A stretch of DNA of 37,830 nt from an uncultured Planctomyces sp. (GTDB lineage: Bacteria; Planctomycetota; Planctomycetia; Planctomycetales; Planctomycetaceae), in the NCBI GenBank assembly GCA_937904325.1, contig CALGTK010000429.1, positions 1 through 37,830 of the forward strand, written 5' to 3'. A program made the position numbers and the translations under genes. This document shows positions 18,866 through 28,108 of the stretch, piece after piece (position 1 is the first letter of the stretch; each line of letters starts with the position of its first letter). Below the pieces are notes generated by a model. The model was not told the DNA's origin. It saw only the letters and a list, made by a program, of their open reading frames with translations, and searched no databases.

Positions 18866-21418
18866 TCATTGTTTGTCTTCAGTGGATTCTTTCATGTTCT
18901 TGTGCAGAAACGGTTCACTCATGGCGACGCTCTTCAGAACAGCACGCATCCCGTCTTTTCCGGCCAGCGTCATTGCCGTGATTTCGTCCAGGGCTGGTGA
19001 GTCGGCAGGACCGACAGCACGGCAGAGGGCATACGAAAGCAAATGCGATGCGAATCCACGAACAAACCGATGTTTCTCTTTCAGAAGACCTTGCTTGAAA
19101 CCTGCCACAGTTTCGAATTTGTGCTTGCTGAACAACACTCCAGCGGTATCGACGTTACGACCATTTTCGTATTCGTCGCGCCATACGCCGGTCGGACCAA
19201 AGTTCTCCAGTGCAAAGCCCAGCGGATCAATCTCGTTGTGACACCCGGCACAATCCGCGCGTTTACGATGTTCAGCCAGACGTTCGCGAATTGTCAGTGT
19301 AGCCAGCCTTTCTTTATCGCCTTCCGGTAAAGGCGGAACATCTGCTGGCGGCGGTTCGGGTGGATTGTTGAAGATCACGGTGTTGACCCACGCCCCGCGA
19401 GTGATTGGCTGCGTGCGTATTGGAGTCGAGGTCATCGTCATTACGGCTGCGTTGGTAATGACGCCGCCTCGTCGAGGATCACTCAGCGGAACACGCTTGA
19501 ATGTGAGAACTCTATCTTCGTGCCTGGCGTTTACATGACCTTCGTAACTCGCGCCGAGCATATCGCTTTGCCAGGCGAAATTTGCATCAAGTAGTTCGAC
19601 GATCGACCGATTTTCGACGTAAATCGTTTCGAAGAGCAGGAGCGGTTCAGGCATCATGTGCATACTGACTCGGTACCCGTTGTAGTAGAAGTAGGGAAAC
19701 TTCTTTGGATCCGGAATCGAAGTGATCAATCGATCGAGCTGCAGCCACTGAGCGGGAAAGTTGTCGCAAAATCGACTCGACCTTTTGTCATTCATCATGC
19801 GGTCAATTTGGGCGCTAAGCGTTTCCGGTTGACTTAGCTCGCCGACTTCGGCAAGGTCGAGCAATGTGTCATCAGGGATGCTGCTCCAAAAAAACTGAGC
19901 CAGCCGAGAAGCGAGTTCAAAATCGTTAATACGCTGACGGCCCGCGATATTCGCTATAAGAGCGGTCTCGTCGATCGTTTCGTAAGAGTAGATAAAATCC
20001 GGCATTCCGAGGACAGCTCCCACGACAGTTCGCATCGTGCTTTCGACCGAACTTCCGACTGACAGCTGATTCTTAGTAAACGTAGCGAATCGATCGAGCG
20101 TTGCTGAATCGACCGGACGACGAAATGCACGACGCAGGAGCTTCGACAGTCTGAGCCGGATGACCTCGTTGTCAGAGAGGCCAGCCGCCTCAGATTTTGC
20201 GGCAGGGGCGCGGCCAGTAACTTCGATGTAATCCATCCCGAACAGGAAACTTCTGGACTGCTGCCTCTTACCAACGCACTTGAACTTCAACGTGTGCGAC
20301 CCCTTCGGAATCTGCAGGTTGCTGAGTTCATGATCTACCGCGCGGATCACTTTTGAATCGAAGAGGTCGACCGAGTCTTCCAATTTTTTGCCGTCAAGGT
20401 AAATTTCAAAAATGCCATAGTCGGGAGCTTTAGTGAATCCGAATCGCAAGCCGCGTCCGGCTTCCGTCGCATCGAAAGAGAGCGTCAATTCAAGGCTCTG
20501 CTCACGACACATCCAGATGAGCTGAGTATTGCCGCTCCAGTACGGCCCCCAGCCTTGCATATTCTGAGACCAGACTCGGCCCTTTGGCGTTCCAGCAAGC
20601 CTGATCGGGCCTCCTTCTTCCGCTTCATACCGGCCCTCGATTGCTACACGCGTTGGCTGCCCAGGTGGCGCAAACAGGTCATCCCAACTCCTGCATTCCT
20701 GAGCGTTCAGGTCGGGGCTGTCAACAATTGTCTGACTCAACTGAAGGAACGATTCCATCAACAGCGGCGACAAGGTCAAATGATCAGCACGGTTGTCGAA
20801 GCCGTGTTCGGCACGCTTGTCCTGAGGGAATGATGCCACACCTCGAAAGCCCTCCGGTCGTTGGCCGTCAACATCTTTGCTGAGAGGGCGGGTCGAAACT
20901 CTCACGACAGATGGCATTTTTCCTGAGTCGGGCCTGAAGTAATCATCGCGTCTTCGCAACAGGCGTTCGTTCAAGCGAAAGATGTCGCGGTCCAGTTCCA
21001 GAAGATCGACAACGGCATTGTTGTACTGAAACCGGTTCAACCGGCGGATCGGAGTCGAATTGAACGGCAGCGTCATCAGCGACTGTTGGAGCATCTTCTT
21101 TAATCGTTCGACCATGCGCGCTCGAAGTTGGTCCGGCAGGACAGGTCCATCTTCCGGTGGCATTTGTCGATCAGCCAAAACGGAAATCAGTTTTTCAAGC
21201 AGTTCTGCCTCGACCTGAAGATGCTGCTGAGAAACCAGCCGACTGAGGTCAACTCTATCTGCCGATAACTCGCTGTTGTTATGACACTTCACGCAATACT
21301 GCTGGAACGCCGACTTGAGAATCGACGTAGTCTCTTCGGCAGAAGTACACCGCACCTGCCCAACTATCATGAGCATTGCTGCAAAGATTAAGCATCGTGG
21401 ATTTTGAACAAGCTGCAT
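18866..21418 (-). CDS. DUF1592-group cytochrome-like secreted protein
   Basis: An 850-residue exported protein with an N-terminal signal peptide (hydrophobic about 10-22). A c-type heme motif CVKCH is at residues 42-46 and a second CxxCH (CAGCHNEIDPLGF) lies near the C-terminus. Domain order fits the family: DUF1587 (TPIRRLNRFQYNNAVVDLL), an inserted beta-rich, probably carbohydrate-binding segment (RYEAEEGGPIRLAG to YIEVTG), DUF1595 (LRRAFRRPVD), DUF1592 (ELASRLAQFFWSSIPDD), DUF1588 (RRGGVITNAAVM to the second CxxCH) and DUF1585 (LSYALCRAVGPAD). Electron transfer linked to polymer breakdown has been suggested for such proteins, but the function is not established. DUF1552 follows in the same operon. 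Confidence 0.92.
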   Translation of the reverse strand: MQLVQNPRCLIFAAMLMIVGQVRCTSAEETTSILKSAFQQYCVKCHNNSELSADRVDLSRLVSQQHLQVEAELLEKLISVLADRQMPPEDGPVLPDQLRARMVERLKKMLQQSLMTLPFNSTPIRRLNRFQYNNAVVDLLELDRDIFRLNERLLRRRDDYFRPDSGKMPSVVRVSTRPLSKDVDGQRPEGFRGVASFPQDKRAEHGFDNRADHLTLSPLLMESFLQLSQTIVDSPDLNAQECRSWDDLFAPPGQPTRVAIEGRYEAEEGGPIRLAGTPKGRVWSQNMQGWGPYWSGNTQLIWMCREQSLELTLSFDATEAGRGLRFGFTKAPDYGIFEIYLDGKKLEDSVDLFDSKVIRAVDHELSNLQIPKGSHTLKFKCVGKRQQSRSFLFGMDYIEVTGRAPAAKSEAAGLSDNEVIRLRLSKLLRRAFRRPVDSATLDRFATFTKNQLSVGSSVESTMRTVVGAVLGMPDFIYSYETIDETALIANIAGRQRINDFELASRLAQFFWSSIPDDTLLDLAEVGELSQPETLSAQIDRMMNDKRSSRFCDNFPAQWLQLDRLITSIPDPKKFPYFYYNGYRVSMHMMPEPLLLFETIYVENRSIVELLDANFAWQSDMLGASYEGHVNARHEDRVLTFKRVPLSDPRRGGVITNAAVMTMTSTPIRTQPITRGAWVNTVIFNNPPEPPPADVPPLPEGDKERLATLTIRERLAEHRKRADCAGCHNEIDPLGFALENFGPTGVWRDEYENGRNVDTAGVLFSKHKFETVAGFKQGLLKEKHRFVRGFASHLLSYALCRAVGPADSPALDEITAMTLAGKDGMRAVLKSVAMSEPFLHKNMKESTEDKQ

Positions 21419-21734
21419 CAGGTTGCTCCGCCACTCAATTTAACACCAGGGGTGACGCCGACTTCGCAGGCGACTACATGGCTACTTTAAGTGTCGTTCC
21501 CGGCCGATCGCCAGCCACCTGGTTTCTCTCAAGAGCTTTCACCAGAGCAAAACAGCTTCGTTTGAGTTAATTCTGCCGGTGCTACAGGGACGAGCAAACC
21601 GCGACCCGTTGATCGCGATGCAGGTACATATTGTTGCGAGAGTGACGTATTCTACAGGTTCACAGGAACGCGGGCGGACTGCCCGTTGGCTGTCTTGAAT
21701 GTAATTCGTCGACTGTTAGCAGAACTGAATCGCC
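21419..21734. other. divergent intergenic region
   Basis: 316 nt between the minus-strand DUF1592-group gene and the plus-strand amidohydrolase fusion gene. It should carry both promoters, but no convincing -35/-10 pair stands out. The only structure seen is a small hairpin, CGGGC (21671-21675) and GCCCG (21681-21685), with a 5-nt loop and no T-run. Confidence 0.5.
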
Positions 21735-24572
21735 ATGAATTTGCACCACTCGATTCGAATTATTGCCGTTGTGCTGCCTCTGCTCTCAGCTGAATTTTCG
21801 GCACCAGCGGCGGAACCCACATTTGATATTGTGATACGAGGCGGGCAGATTGTTGACGGAACGGGGGCGCCCTCTTACGTCGCAGATCTCGGCATCGATC
21901 ATGGGAAAATCGTTCGGATTGGGCGGCTCAGTAATGCTGACGGCAACGTTGTGATCGACGCCGCAGGATTGATCGTCGCTCCTGGCTTCATCGACATGAT
22001 GGGACAGACGGCTTCGCCGATGGTCGAAGATCCGACGACGGCAATGAATCTACTGACTCAGGGCATCACGACGATCAATGCTGGCGAAGGTGCCTCAGCG
22101 GCGCCTCTAAGTAAGGCCGATGGGCGTCGCAAAGGTTGGACAACAATGGCCGAATACTTCGCTCTGGTCGAGTCGAAGGGGCTGCCCGTCAATGTGGTTC
22201 AGACGGTTGGACACACTCAGGTTAGACGAATCGTACTCGGTGATGTTGAGCGCCGACCGACCGACGACGAGCTCAAACAAATGCAGGCTCTCGTGCGGGA
22301 AGGAATGGAAGCCGGCGCGATCGGCGTTTCGACAGCATTGATTTATCCACCGGCGATTTACGCCGAGACTGAAGAAATAGCTGCGCTGGTCGCCGTCGCA
22401 GGTGAATACGGGGGACGATATTACACCCACATGCGGAATGAAGGCGACCGACTGCTCGAAGCAATTGATGAAGCCTTGGAGATCGGGCGAGCGGGCAACA
22501 GTCCGGTCCACATCTTTCATCTGAAAGCGGCAGGTCGCCAGAACTGGGGCAAGATGCAGCTTGCCATCGCGAAGATTCGAGCCGCCCGGGCTGACGGCGA
22601 ACAGGTCACCGCCGACATTTATCCATACGTTAATAATGGACTCGGCATCGCCGCGTTGATTCATCCTCGGCACTTCACCGATGGTTACGAACGACTGAGA
22701 TCACGACTCGATGATCCGGAATTACGGGCTGAAATCCGCAAAGAAATGGAGTCGACCGACGGTTGGGAAAACTGGTTCCGACATTCGAGCCACGATTGGA
22801 ATCGCATCGTCGTCGGACAAAGCAACAATCCGAAGTACGAAGGGCTCGACGGGCAGTCAGTCGCCGCAATCGCGACCGCGAAGGGCGAGGATCAATGGGA
22901 GACATTTTTCGATCTGGTTCGATCCGGCGCGTTCGCATTGCCGGAGACGATGACCGATGCCAACAAAATACTGGCGATGCAGCAGAACTTCGTATCGTTC
23001 TGTACGGATGTCGGACCGGCTGGGGGCGGTCGAATTGCGTCTCATCCCCGAGCGTTCGGTTCTTTCCCACGGCTGCTGTCTCGTTACGTGCGAGACCTCG
23101 GTGCAATTTCTCTGGAGCACGCTGTTGCTCAGACAAGCGCCGCAGCCGCTAACGAAGTGCTGGCTTACGATCGAGGTCGTATTTCGGAAGGTCTCGCGGC
23201 AGACGTTATCGTCTTTGACTACGAAGAACTTACCGATCGCGCGGACTTTGCAAACCCTCATGCATTATCAGAGGGCATGAAGTATGTCATCGTGAATGGC
23301 CAGCTTGTGCTCAAGAACGGAAAGCTTACGGACGCATTACCCGGTCGCATACTTCGTGGTCCGGGCTATCGTGAAGAAACTGCTTCATACAACGTTGCAT
23401 CAGGCGGGGACGACGTACAATTTGCCAGTTTCGACAGACTGATGCACGAATTCATGAAGGAGCACCGCGTACCCGGCGCGTCGATCGCCGTGACGCATCA
23501 GGGGCGAACTGTCTTTGCACGCGGCTATGGCTACTCGGACATTGCCGCGAAGGAAATCGTTCAGCCAACGAGTCTGTTCCGCATCGCCAGTATTTCAAAG
23601 CCGATCACTGCCGTGGCGATTCTGCAGTTGGCCGAGCTGAAAAAACTGAATCTGGATGACAAAGTCTTCGAAATCCTTAACTCCGAAAACGAGATCAAGG
23701 CGGCTGGCGACAAATTCGATCCGCGGCTGCGTGAAATCACGATTCGCCATCTGCTGGAACATCGAGGCGGCTGGGATCGTAATCAATCCTTCGATGCAAT
23801 GTTTCAGTCGATCCGCTTTGCAAAGCAGGTTGGCGTCGACGCTCCGGCCGATCAAACAGCCGTTATCAAGGCAATGTTTTCGCAGAAGCTCGATTTCAAT
23901 CCAGGAGAGCGGTATGCCTACTCAAATTTTGGATACTGCCTTCTTGGCCGCGTCATCGAGAAGACCAGCGGGCAGAACTACGTCGACTACGTTCAGAACA
24001 AAGTGCTCGCGCCGATCGGTATCACGACAATGCGAATCGGTGCGACGCGGCTGGATGGTCGAGCGACAAAAGAAGTTCGGTATTACCAGGCGGGGACTGG
24101 CAAGTCGGTATTCGAAGCTGATCTCGATCAGGAAACTCCGCATCCGTACGGAGCATGGAATCTGGAGTCGATGGACTCGCACGGTGCCTGGATTGCTTCC
24201 GCTGGCGATCTCGCGAAGTTTGCGGCGGCGTTCGACGACCCGAACAACTGTCCGATCCTCAGCTACGAAAGTATCGAGCTGATGTATCGCCGCCCCCCAG
24301 GACTCGCCGGTCACGCGGAAGATGGTTCAAAGAAGGATGTCTTTTATTCCCTCGGCTGGTCAAATCGAGTTTTGAAAGGCGGGAGAATTAACCATTGGCA
24401 TACGGGTTCTTTGCCGGGCACCGCCGCCATCCTGATCCGTCGCCACGACGGACGAAACTTCGTTGCATTGCTTAACTGTCGCGTCAGTCCTGCGGCCAAC
24501 CATCTTGGCCGAGCTATCGACAGTCTACTCCATAAAGCCGCCAACCAGGTCACTGACTGGCCGACCGAGTAA
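21735..24572 (+). CDS. amidohydrolase (D-aminoacylase-like) / serine beta-lactamase-type fusion
   Basis: A 945-residue exported protein joining two hydrolases. A signal peptide covers about residues 1-26. Residues about 29-545 are a D-aminoacylase-like amidohydrolase (VIRGGQIVDGTGAP, APGFID, THMRNEGD with His232, FHLKAAG with His262, CTDVGPAG with Asp425). The first-strand HxH metal pair is absent (FIDMMGQTA), and the cysteine ligand position reads Glu (NAGEGAS). Residues about 565-940 are a class C beta-lactamase/DD-peptidase-like domain with SISK (Ser619, Lys622), YSN (729-731) and WHTG near the end. Substrates could be D-amino-acid-containing peptides such as peptidoglycan fragments; this is inferred. 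It converges on the next gene with only 13 nt between stops. Confidence 0.9.
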   Translation: MNLHHSIRIIAVVLPLLSAEFSAPAAEPTFDIVIRGGQIVDGTGAPSYVADLGIDHGKIVRIGRLSNADGNVVIDAAGLIVAPGFIDMMGQTASPMVEDPTTAMNLLTQGITTINAGEGASAAPLSKADGRRKGWTTMAEYFALVESKGLPVNVVQTVGHTQVRRIVLGDVERRPTDDELKQMQALVREGMEAGAIGVSTALIYPPAIYAETEEIAALVAVAGEYGGRYYTHMRNEGDRLLEAIDEALEIGRAGNSPVHIFHLKAAGRQNWGKMQLAIAKIRAARADGEQVTADIYPYVNNGLGIAALIHPRHFTDGYERLRSRLDDPELRAEIRKEMESTDGWENWFRHSSHDWNRIVVGQSNNPKYEGLDGQSVAAIATAKGEDQWETFFDLVRSGAFALPETMTDANKILAMQQNFVSFCTDVGPAGGGRIASHPRAFGSFPRLLSRYVRDLGAISLEHAVAQTSAAAANEVLAYDRGRISEGLAADVIVFDYEELTDRADFANPHALSEGMKYVIVNGQLVLKNGKLTDALPGRILRGPGYREETASYNVASGGDDVQFASFDRLMHEFMKEHRVPGASIAVTHQGRTVFARGYGYSDIAAKEIVQPTSLFRIASISKPITAVAILQLAELKKLNLDDKVFEILNSENEIKAAGDKFDPRLREITIRHLLEHRGGWDRNQSFDAMFQSIRFAKQVGVDAPADQTAVIKAMFSQKLDFNPGERYAYSNFGYCLLGRVIEKTSGQNYVDYVQNKVLAPIGITTMRIGATRLDGRATKEVRYYQAGTGKSVFEADLDQETPHPYGAWNLESMDSHGAWIASAGDLAKFAAAFDDPNNCPILSYESIELMYRRPPGLAGHAEDGSKKDVFYSLGWSNRVLKGGRINHWHTGSLPGTAAILIRRHDGRNFVALLNCRVSPAANHLGRAIDSLLHKAANQVTDWPTE

Positions 24573-24585
24573 CGAGTGCCAGAAA

Positions 24586-25419
24586 TCAGGCTTGCACGCT
24601 CGCCGGAGCAGCCAGAATTGTTTCGCGGAGCAACGCGAAGTATTCGATTGGCTTTGCAAAGAACTGCTCGGGAAGCACGTCGTACTTTCGTAAGTCCTGC
24701 TCGACGTTATTCCACCCAGTTTCCGCGGCGACGTTGAATGCGACTAGGCCTTTCGCGATCCGCTCTTCTTTGTTCGCAAAATTTCGGAACAGGAACGGGC
24801 GACGGAAATACGCGAAACGAATGACCGGTCTCAGTGCCAGACTTCGAAGCAGCGACCAGTCGAATTCGGCGATGGCTTTTTCGATGGTCGGTCCAACGAT
24901 GTGCTGCTGCTCCGATAAGAAGTGCGTGGTGAAGACTTCTCGCCGTTCGTCATCGGTCAGTTCGACGCCAGCTTCGTTGGAAGAGTGGATTCGGTTCAGA
25001 GCCTGCAGCAGATCAACCGGAACGACTTTCGAAGCTTCCGGATGCTTGCCATAATATTTTGTGAAATGGAAATTCGCATAAACGTCGACGCAGACTCGGC
25101 GATTGATGTCTCGAAAGACGTTGGCAAACTCTTCAAGTTTCACCAGCTTGTTTCGCCGTGTTTCTGAGTTGAACGCGTACTGCCAGGACAGAAGCTTGCC
25201 GAGTTTCATTCCAAAGCTGAACCAGCTTCGAGCCCACAACGCTCCGTGAGCGGCGATCAACGGAAAAACGTGATTTCCGCCGGACTCTTTGTAAACGTGA
25301 TGGTAAACGGTGGCTCGTTGAGAGAGGTCGTTCAGACCACCTGCCAGTCGAAGTCCATCCGCCTGTAAATCTTCGAAAGCGTTCCGAAGTTGGTCGAGTG
25401 TGATCGTCGCTGCTGCCAT
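24586..25419 (-). CDS. conserved-looking protein of unknown function
   Basis: A 277-residue soluble, largely helical protein that I do not recognise. It has no signal peptide or clear membrane segment and is rich in aromatic residues and histidines (ATVYHHVYKESGGNHVFPLIAAHGALWA; YANFHFTKYYGKHPEA; THFLSEQQHIVGPTIEKAIAEFDW). The conserved-looking histidines could hint at a metal or cofactor site, but that is speculation. The ATG at 25419 (MAAATITLDQL) is preferred over 25464 because of the site at 25428-25433. It is transcribed divergently from the esterase gene and converges with the amidohydrolase fusion. Confidence 0.75.
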   Translation of the reverse strand: MAAATITLDQLRNAFEDLQADGLRLAGGLNDLSQRATVYHHVYKESGGNHVFPLIAAHGALWARSWFSFGMKLGKLLSWQYAFNSETRRNKLVKLEEFANVFRDINRRVCVDVYANFHFTKYYGKHPEASKVVPVDLLQALNRIHSSNEAGVELTDDERREVFTTHFLSEQQHIVGPTIEKAIAEFDWSLLRSLALRPVIRFAYFRRPFLFRNFANKEERIAKGLVAFNVAAETGWNNVEQDLRKYDVLPEQFFAKPIEYFALLRETILAAPASVQA

Positions 25420-25748
25420 CTGCCTGGTCCTTCGCAAGAGCTGAAAAGTTGTTGCGATAGACACCTGACCGGAAGCGGCAAGTGCTATTAACTGAAAATC
25501 TCAGAATTGATCAAGGTGGAAGCGGTCGTACCCAGAAGCGGAAAATCCCCGAGAAGTTACACGCTTGGACCCAAACGAAGAGAACAGCGACGCCGTCAGC
25601 GGTTCGCACGAATTTTTTTCCGAACAGGAAAACCAGTGTCCTTTGATTCGCTTTACGGATTCGGCTTCTACCGCGAGAGTTCTTTTCGACAAGTCATGCT
25701 CAAACCGCGCATGACGAACCGAACCAGGACCGCTTTCGGAAGTTGAAC
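25420..25748. other. divergent intergenic region
   Basis: About 330 nt between the unknown minus-strand gene and the esterase gene. An arginine-rich 79-codon frame (25507-25746) has no ribosome binding site or family resemblance and is not considered a gene. No promoter could be assigned with confidence. Confidence 0.45.
25428..25433 (-). promoter_or_regulatory. ribosome binding site deciding start at 25419
   Basis: On the minus strand GAAGGA (plus-strand TCCTTC) lies 8 nt before the ATG at 25419. The longer start at 25464 lacks such a site. Confidence 0.65.
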
Positions 25749-26699
25749 ATGCCACTCGATCCTCAGGCGAAGGTGTTTCTTGAACAGTCGCCGCCCGCTC
25801 CGCCCTTTCCCCACGACGTTGCTTCGATCAATGAAATCCGAAAACTGACCGCGCGGCTTGAAGGTGCCCCTGAGTCCGTCGCGAAAGTTGAAGATCGAGC
25901 TGTTCCTTGTTCGGAAGCCGGTATAGAGATCCCCGTTCGAATCTACTGGCCGGCCAGCGCTGCCGGTTCGGAGTCTCCAAAGGCTGGGTTCGTCTTTTTC
26001 CACGGCGGTGGGTGGGTGCTGGGAAATCTCGACGCCTACGACCATCTTTGTCACGCACTGGCCAACAGCGGTGACTGTGTCGTGGTTTCGGTCGATTATC
26101 GACTTGCACCGGAACATCGGTTTCCCGCCGCGGCAGAAGACTGTTACAACGCAACTGTCTGGGTGGCTCAGCATGCTGCTGAGCTGGGCATCGATCCAAA
26201 ACTGATCGCCGTAGGAGGCGATAGCGCGGGCGGCAACCTCGCCGCGGTCGTCAGTCTGATGGATCGAGACCAGATGACATCGCACGTTGCTTACCAAGTG
26301 CTGATTTACCCGATCACGGACGCTAATCTTGAAACGCCATCGTACATCGAGAACGGCGCGGGCTACTTCCTCACCACCGAGCGGATGGCGTGGTTCTGGG
26401 AGCTCTACCTGAACGACGAGTCTGAGGCGTCGAACCCGTACGCAGCACCGCTTCAGGCCGAATCTCTGGCGGGTGTTCCGCCGGCCTACTTGATGACCGC
26501 CGAGTTCGACCCGCTCCTTTCCGAGGGCAATGCGTACGCTGATCGGCTGGAAGTGGCGGGAATTGCAGTCGAACGAGAACTCTACGACGGCCAGATACAC
26601 GGTTTTGTGCGTCGTATCGATCTTTATGACCGAGCAACCATTGCCATCAATCGGATCGGCGGGCGGATTCGTAGTCTTGGTAATCAGGGCAACGATTGA
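25749..26699 (+). CDS. HSL-family esterase/lipase (alpha/beta hydrolase)
   Basis: A 316-residue alpha/beta hydrolase of the hormone-sensitive-lipase group, which cleaves esters of short acyl chains. The oxyanion-hole motif HGGGW is at residues 85-89, the nucleophile Ser159 lies in GDSAGGN, and Asp254 (AEFDPL) and His284 (QIHGF) complete the triad. Length and motif order are standard for family IV esterases. There is no signal peptide, so it is probably cytoplasmic. The ATG at 25749 lies 6 nt after GGAAG and is preferred over the TTG at 25743. It points toward the sigma factor gene, which begins 145 nt downstream. The natural substrate is unknown. Confidence 0.93.
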   Translation: MPLDPQAKVFLEQSPPAPPFPHDVASINEIRKLTARLEGAPESVAKVEDRAVPCSEAGIEIPVRIYWPASAAGSESPKAGFVFFHGGGWVLGNLDAYDHLCHALANSGDCVVVSVDYRLAPEHRFPAAAEDCYNATVWVAQHAAELGIDPKLIAVGGDSAGGNLAAVVSLMDRDQMTSHVAYQVLIYPITDANLETPSYIENGAGYFLTTERMAWFWELYLNDESEASNPYAAPLQAESLAGVPPAYLMTAEFDPLLSEGNAYADRLEVAGIAVERELYDGQIHGFVRRIDLYDRATIAINRIGGRIRSLGNQGND

Positions 26700-26844
26700 T
26701 CATAGCCGCCCACGCGGCGTGCCGAGACTCATATTGCCCCAACCCGGTAGCTGGTTTAAAGTTGGGACTTGTTTCAGGCGACGCAACGATGCTGGCAAGG
26801 AAGCCTAATCCGTTCACACGTTGCCAGTTGTGGGTGCATCTGCC

Positions 26845-27426
26845 GTGGCCCTTACCGAAATCGATAGAAGTCTGTTGAAGTGTTGCCTGGCCGAAGAGCC
26901 GGGTGCGTGGAAAGACTTTGTAGACCGATTCATCGGATTGTTCATCCACGTCATCAATCACACCGCCCAGGCCCGCAGCGCTCAGCTCGTCCCGGACGAC
27001 ATCGACGACCTCTGCGCCGAGGTCTTTGTCACCCTGCTCGCCGACGACATGGCCATTCTTAAACGCTTCCGTGGGAAGTCGTCGCTGGCAACTTACCTGA
27101 CAGTCATTTCGCGAAGGATCGTGGTCCGACAGATCGCTCAGCGACGCCTGGCCAAAGAATTCGGGCATGTCACGGCACATCAGTCATCAATCGACCATGC
27201 AAAAGCCAACGCCAACTGGGATGTGAAACGGATCGACGACAACGATCAGGTCGAGCGCATGCTGCAGGACCTGCCCGAAAACGACGCCTCGATCGTTCGG
27301 CAGTTCCACCTCGAAGGCCGCACTTACCGTGAGATCAGCTCACGTCTAGGCGTGCCGGAAAACTCAATCGGCCCCACACTGAGCCGAGCCCGCGACCGTC
27401 TGCGGAACGAAACGTCACCAAGCTGA
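26845..27426 (+). CDS. ECF-like sigma-70 family RNA polymerase sigma factor
   Basis: A 193-residue sigma factor with region 2 (about residues 20-100: AWKDFVDRFIGLF, DDIDDLCAEVFVTLL, FRGKSSLATYLTVISRRIV) and region 4 (about 135-190: LPENDASIVRQFHLEGRTYREISSRLGVPENSIGPTLSRAR). The frame is open from a TTG at 26821, but the GTG at 26845 gives VALTEIDRSLLK, matching the start I remember for planctomycete relatives; a GTGGGTG sequence precedes it. No anti-sigma factor is recognisable next to it, so its control and targets cannot be read from this window. The next gene converges on it. Confidence 0.88.
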   Translation: MALTEIDRSLLKCCLAEEPGAWKDFVDRFIGLFIHVINHTAQARSAQLVPDDIDDLCAEVFVTLLADDMAILKRFRGKSSLATYLTVISRRIVVRQIAQRRLAKEFGHVTAHQSSIDHAKANANWDVKRIDDNDQVERMLQDLPENDASIVRQFHLEGRTYREISSRLGVPENSIGPTLSRARDRLRNETSPS

Positions 27427-27475
27427 GCAGCGTCACCCCGTGGTTGACCGTGTCTAAAGAATCTCAAAGCGTCAA

Positions 27476-27967
27476 CTACTGCTGCACGAAGGCGACATAG
27501 TAAAACCACAGACCCGTCACCGATGTCAGAGTCAGGTCAATGACCGACGCCCAGCCAAGTTTCTTGTGCAGCGGACTGTGGTCACTTGGCGCCAGCGGTT
27601 TCGGCATTCGGCGTAAGGCGAGCACTATGGTCACTGCCCACAGAATCGGGCTGCTCACGGCAAAGACCAGATGGATCCACAAGACGTACTTAACCGACTG
27701 AAGTTGCTCTACGCTGAGTAAAATTTCGCGTTTAGCGACGACGTTCTGCCAACCGCCCTGGATCATCTGCATGTCTACTTCAAATGCGCCGACGGCAATC
27801 AGCAGGACCACCGCCAGTCCAAGCTGCAGGTTTCGATGGGCGACGTACTTCCCTTTGAACTTGACGAGGTAAATGCTGTACACCAAAGCTGGCACAACCG
27901 CCGCCAGCGCACAGACAACAAAGTCCAGCATGAAGGATGTTCGAAAACCCAGAAACCCGTCAGCCAT
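27476..27967 (-). CDS. DUF420-like integral membrane protein
   Basis: A 163-residue protein with four hydrophobic segments (about residues 12-33, 45-63, 92-115 and 138-160). Histidines lie in or near the membrane (VAHRNLQLGLAV, LWIHLVFAVSSPILWA, HKKLGWASVIDLTLTSVTGLWFYY). The pattern and length fit the DUF420/YozB family, members of which occur near cytochrome oxidase assembly genes, though none is present here. A GGAG site precedes the ATG at 27967. It is convergent with the sigma factor gene and divergent from the small membrane protein at 28109. Confidence 0.75.
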   Translation of the reverse strand: MADGFLGFRTSFMLDFVVCALAAVVPALVYSIYLVKFKGKYVAHRNLQLGLAVVLLIAVGAFEVDMQMIQGGWQNVVAKREILLSVEQLQSVKYVLWIHLVFAVSSPILWAVTIVLALRRMPKPLAPSDHSPLHKKLGWASVIDLTLTSVTGLWFYYVAFVQQ

Positions 27968-28108
27968 CCGAATTCACTCCAGTAGCAAAAGCAGTCTGCA
28001 CAGCGAGATTTCCCAAGCACTCGCGGGTTGTAGAACGGAGCGGGTATCATTGCCAGACTGAAGTCACACGGTCGTGAAAACTGTGTCACGCAAGAAAGAG
28101 GTCGCCGG

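Noticed and set aside
25507-25746. 79-codon arginine-rich plus-strand frame
   Set aside because: No ribosome binding site and low-complexity composition; it lies in a promoter region.
25668-26600. 310-codon minus-strand frame opposite the esterase gene
   Set aside because: The plus strand encodes an esterase with a full catalytic triad; the opposite frame has no recognisable motifs.
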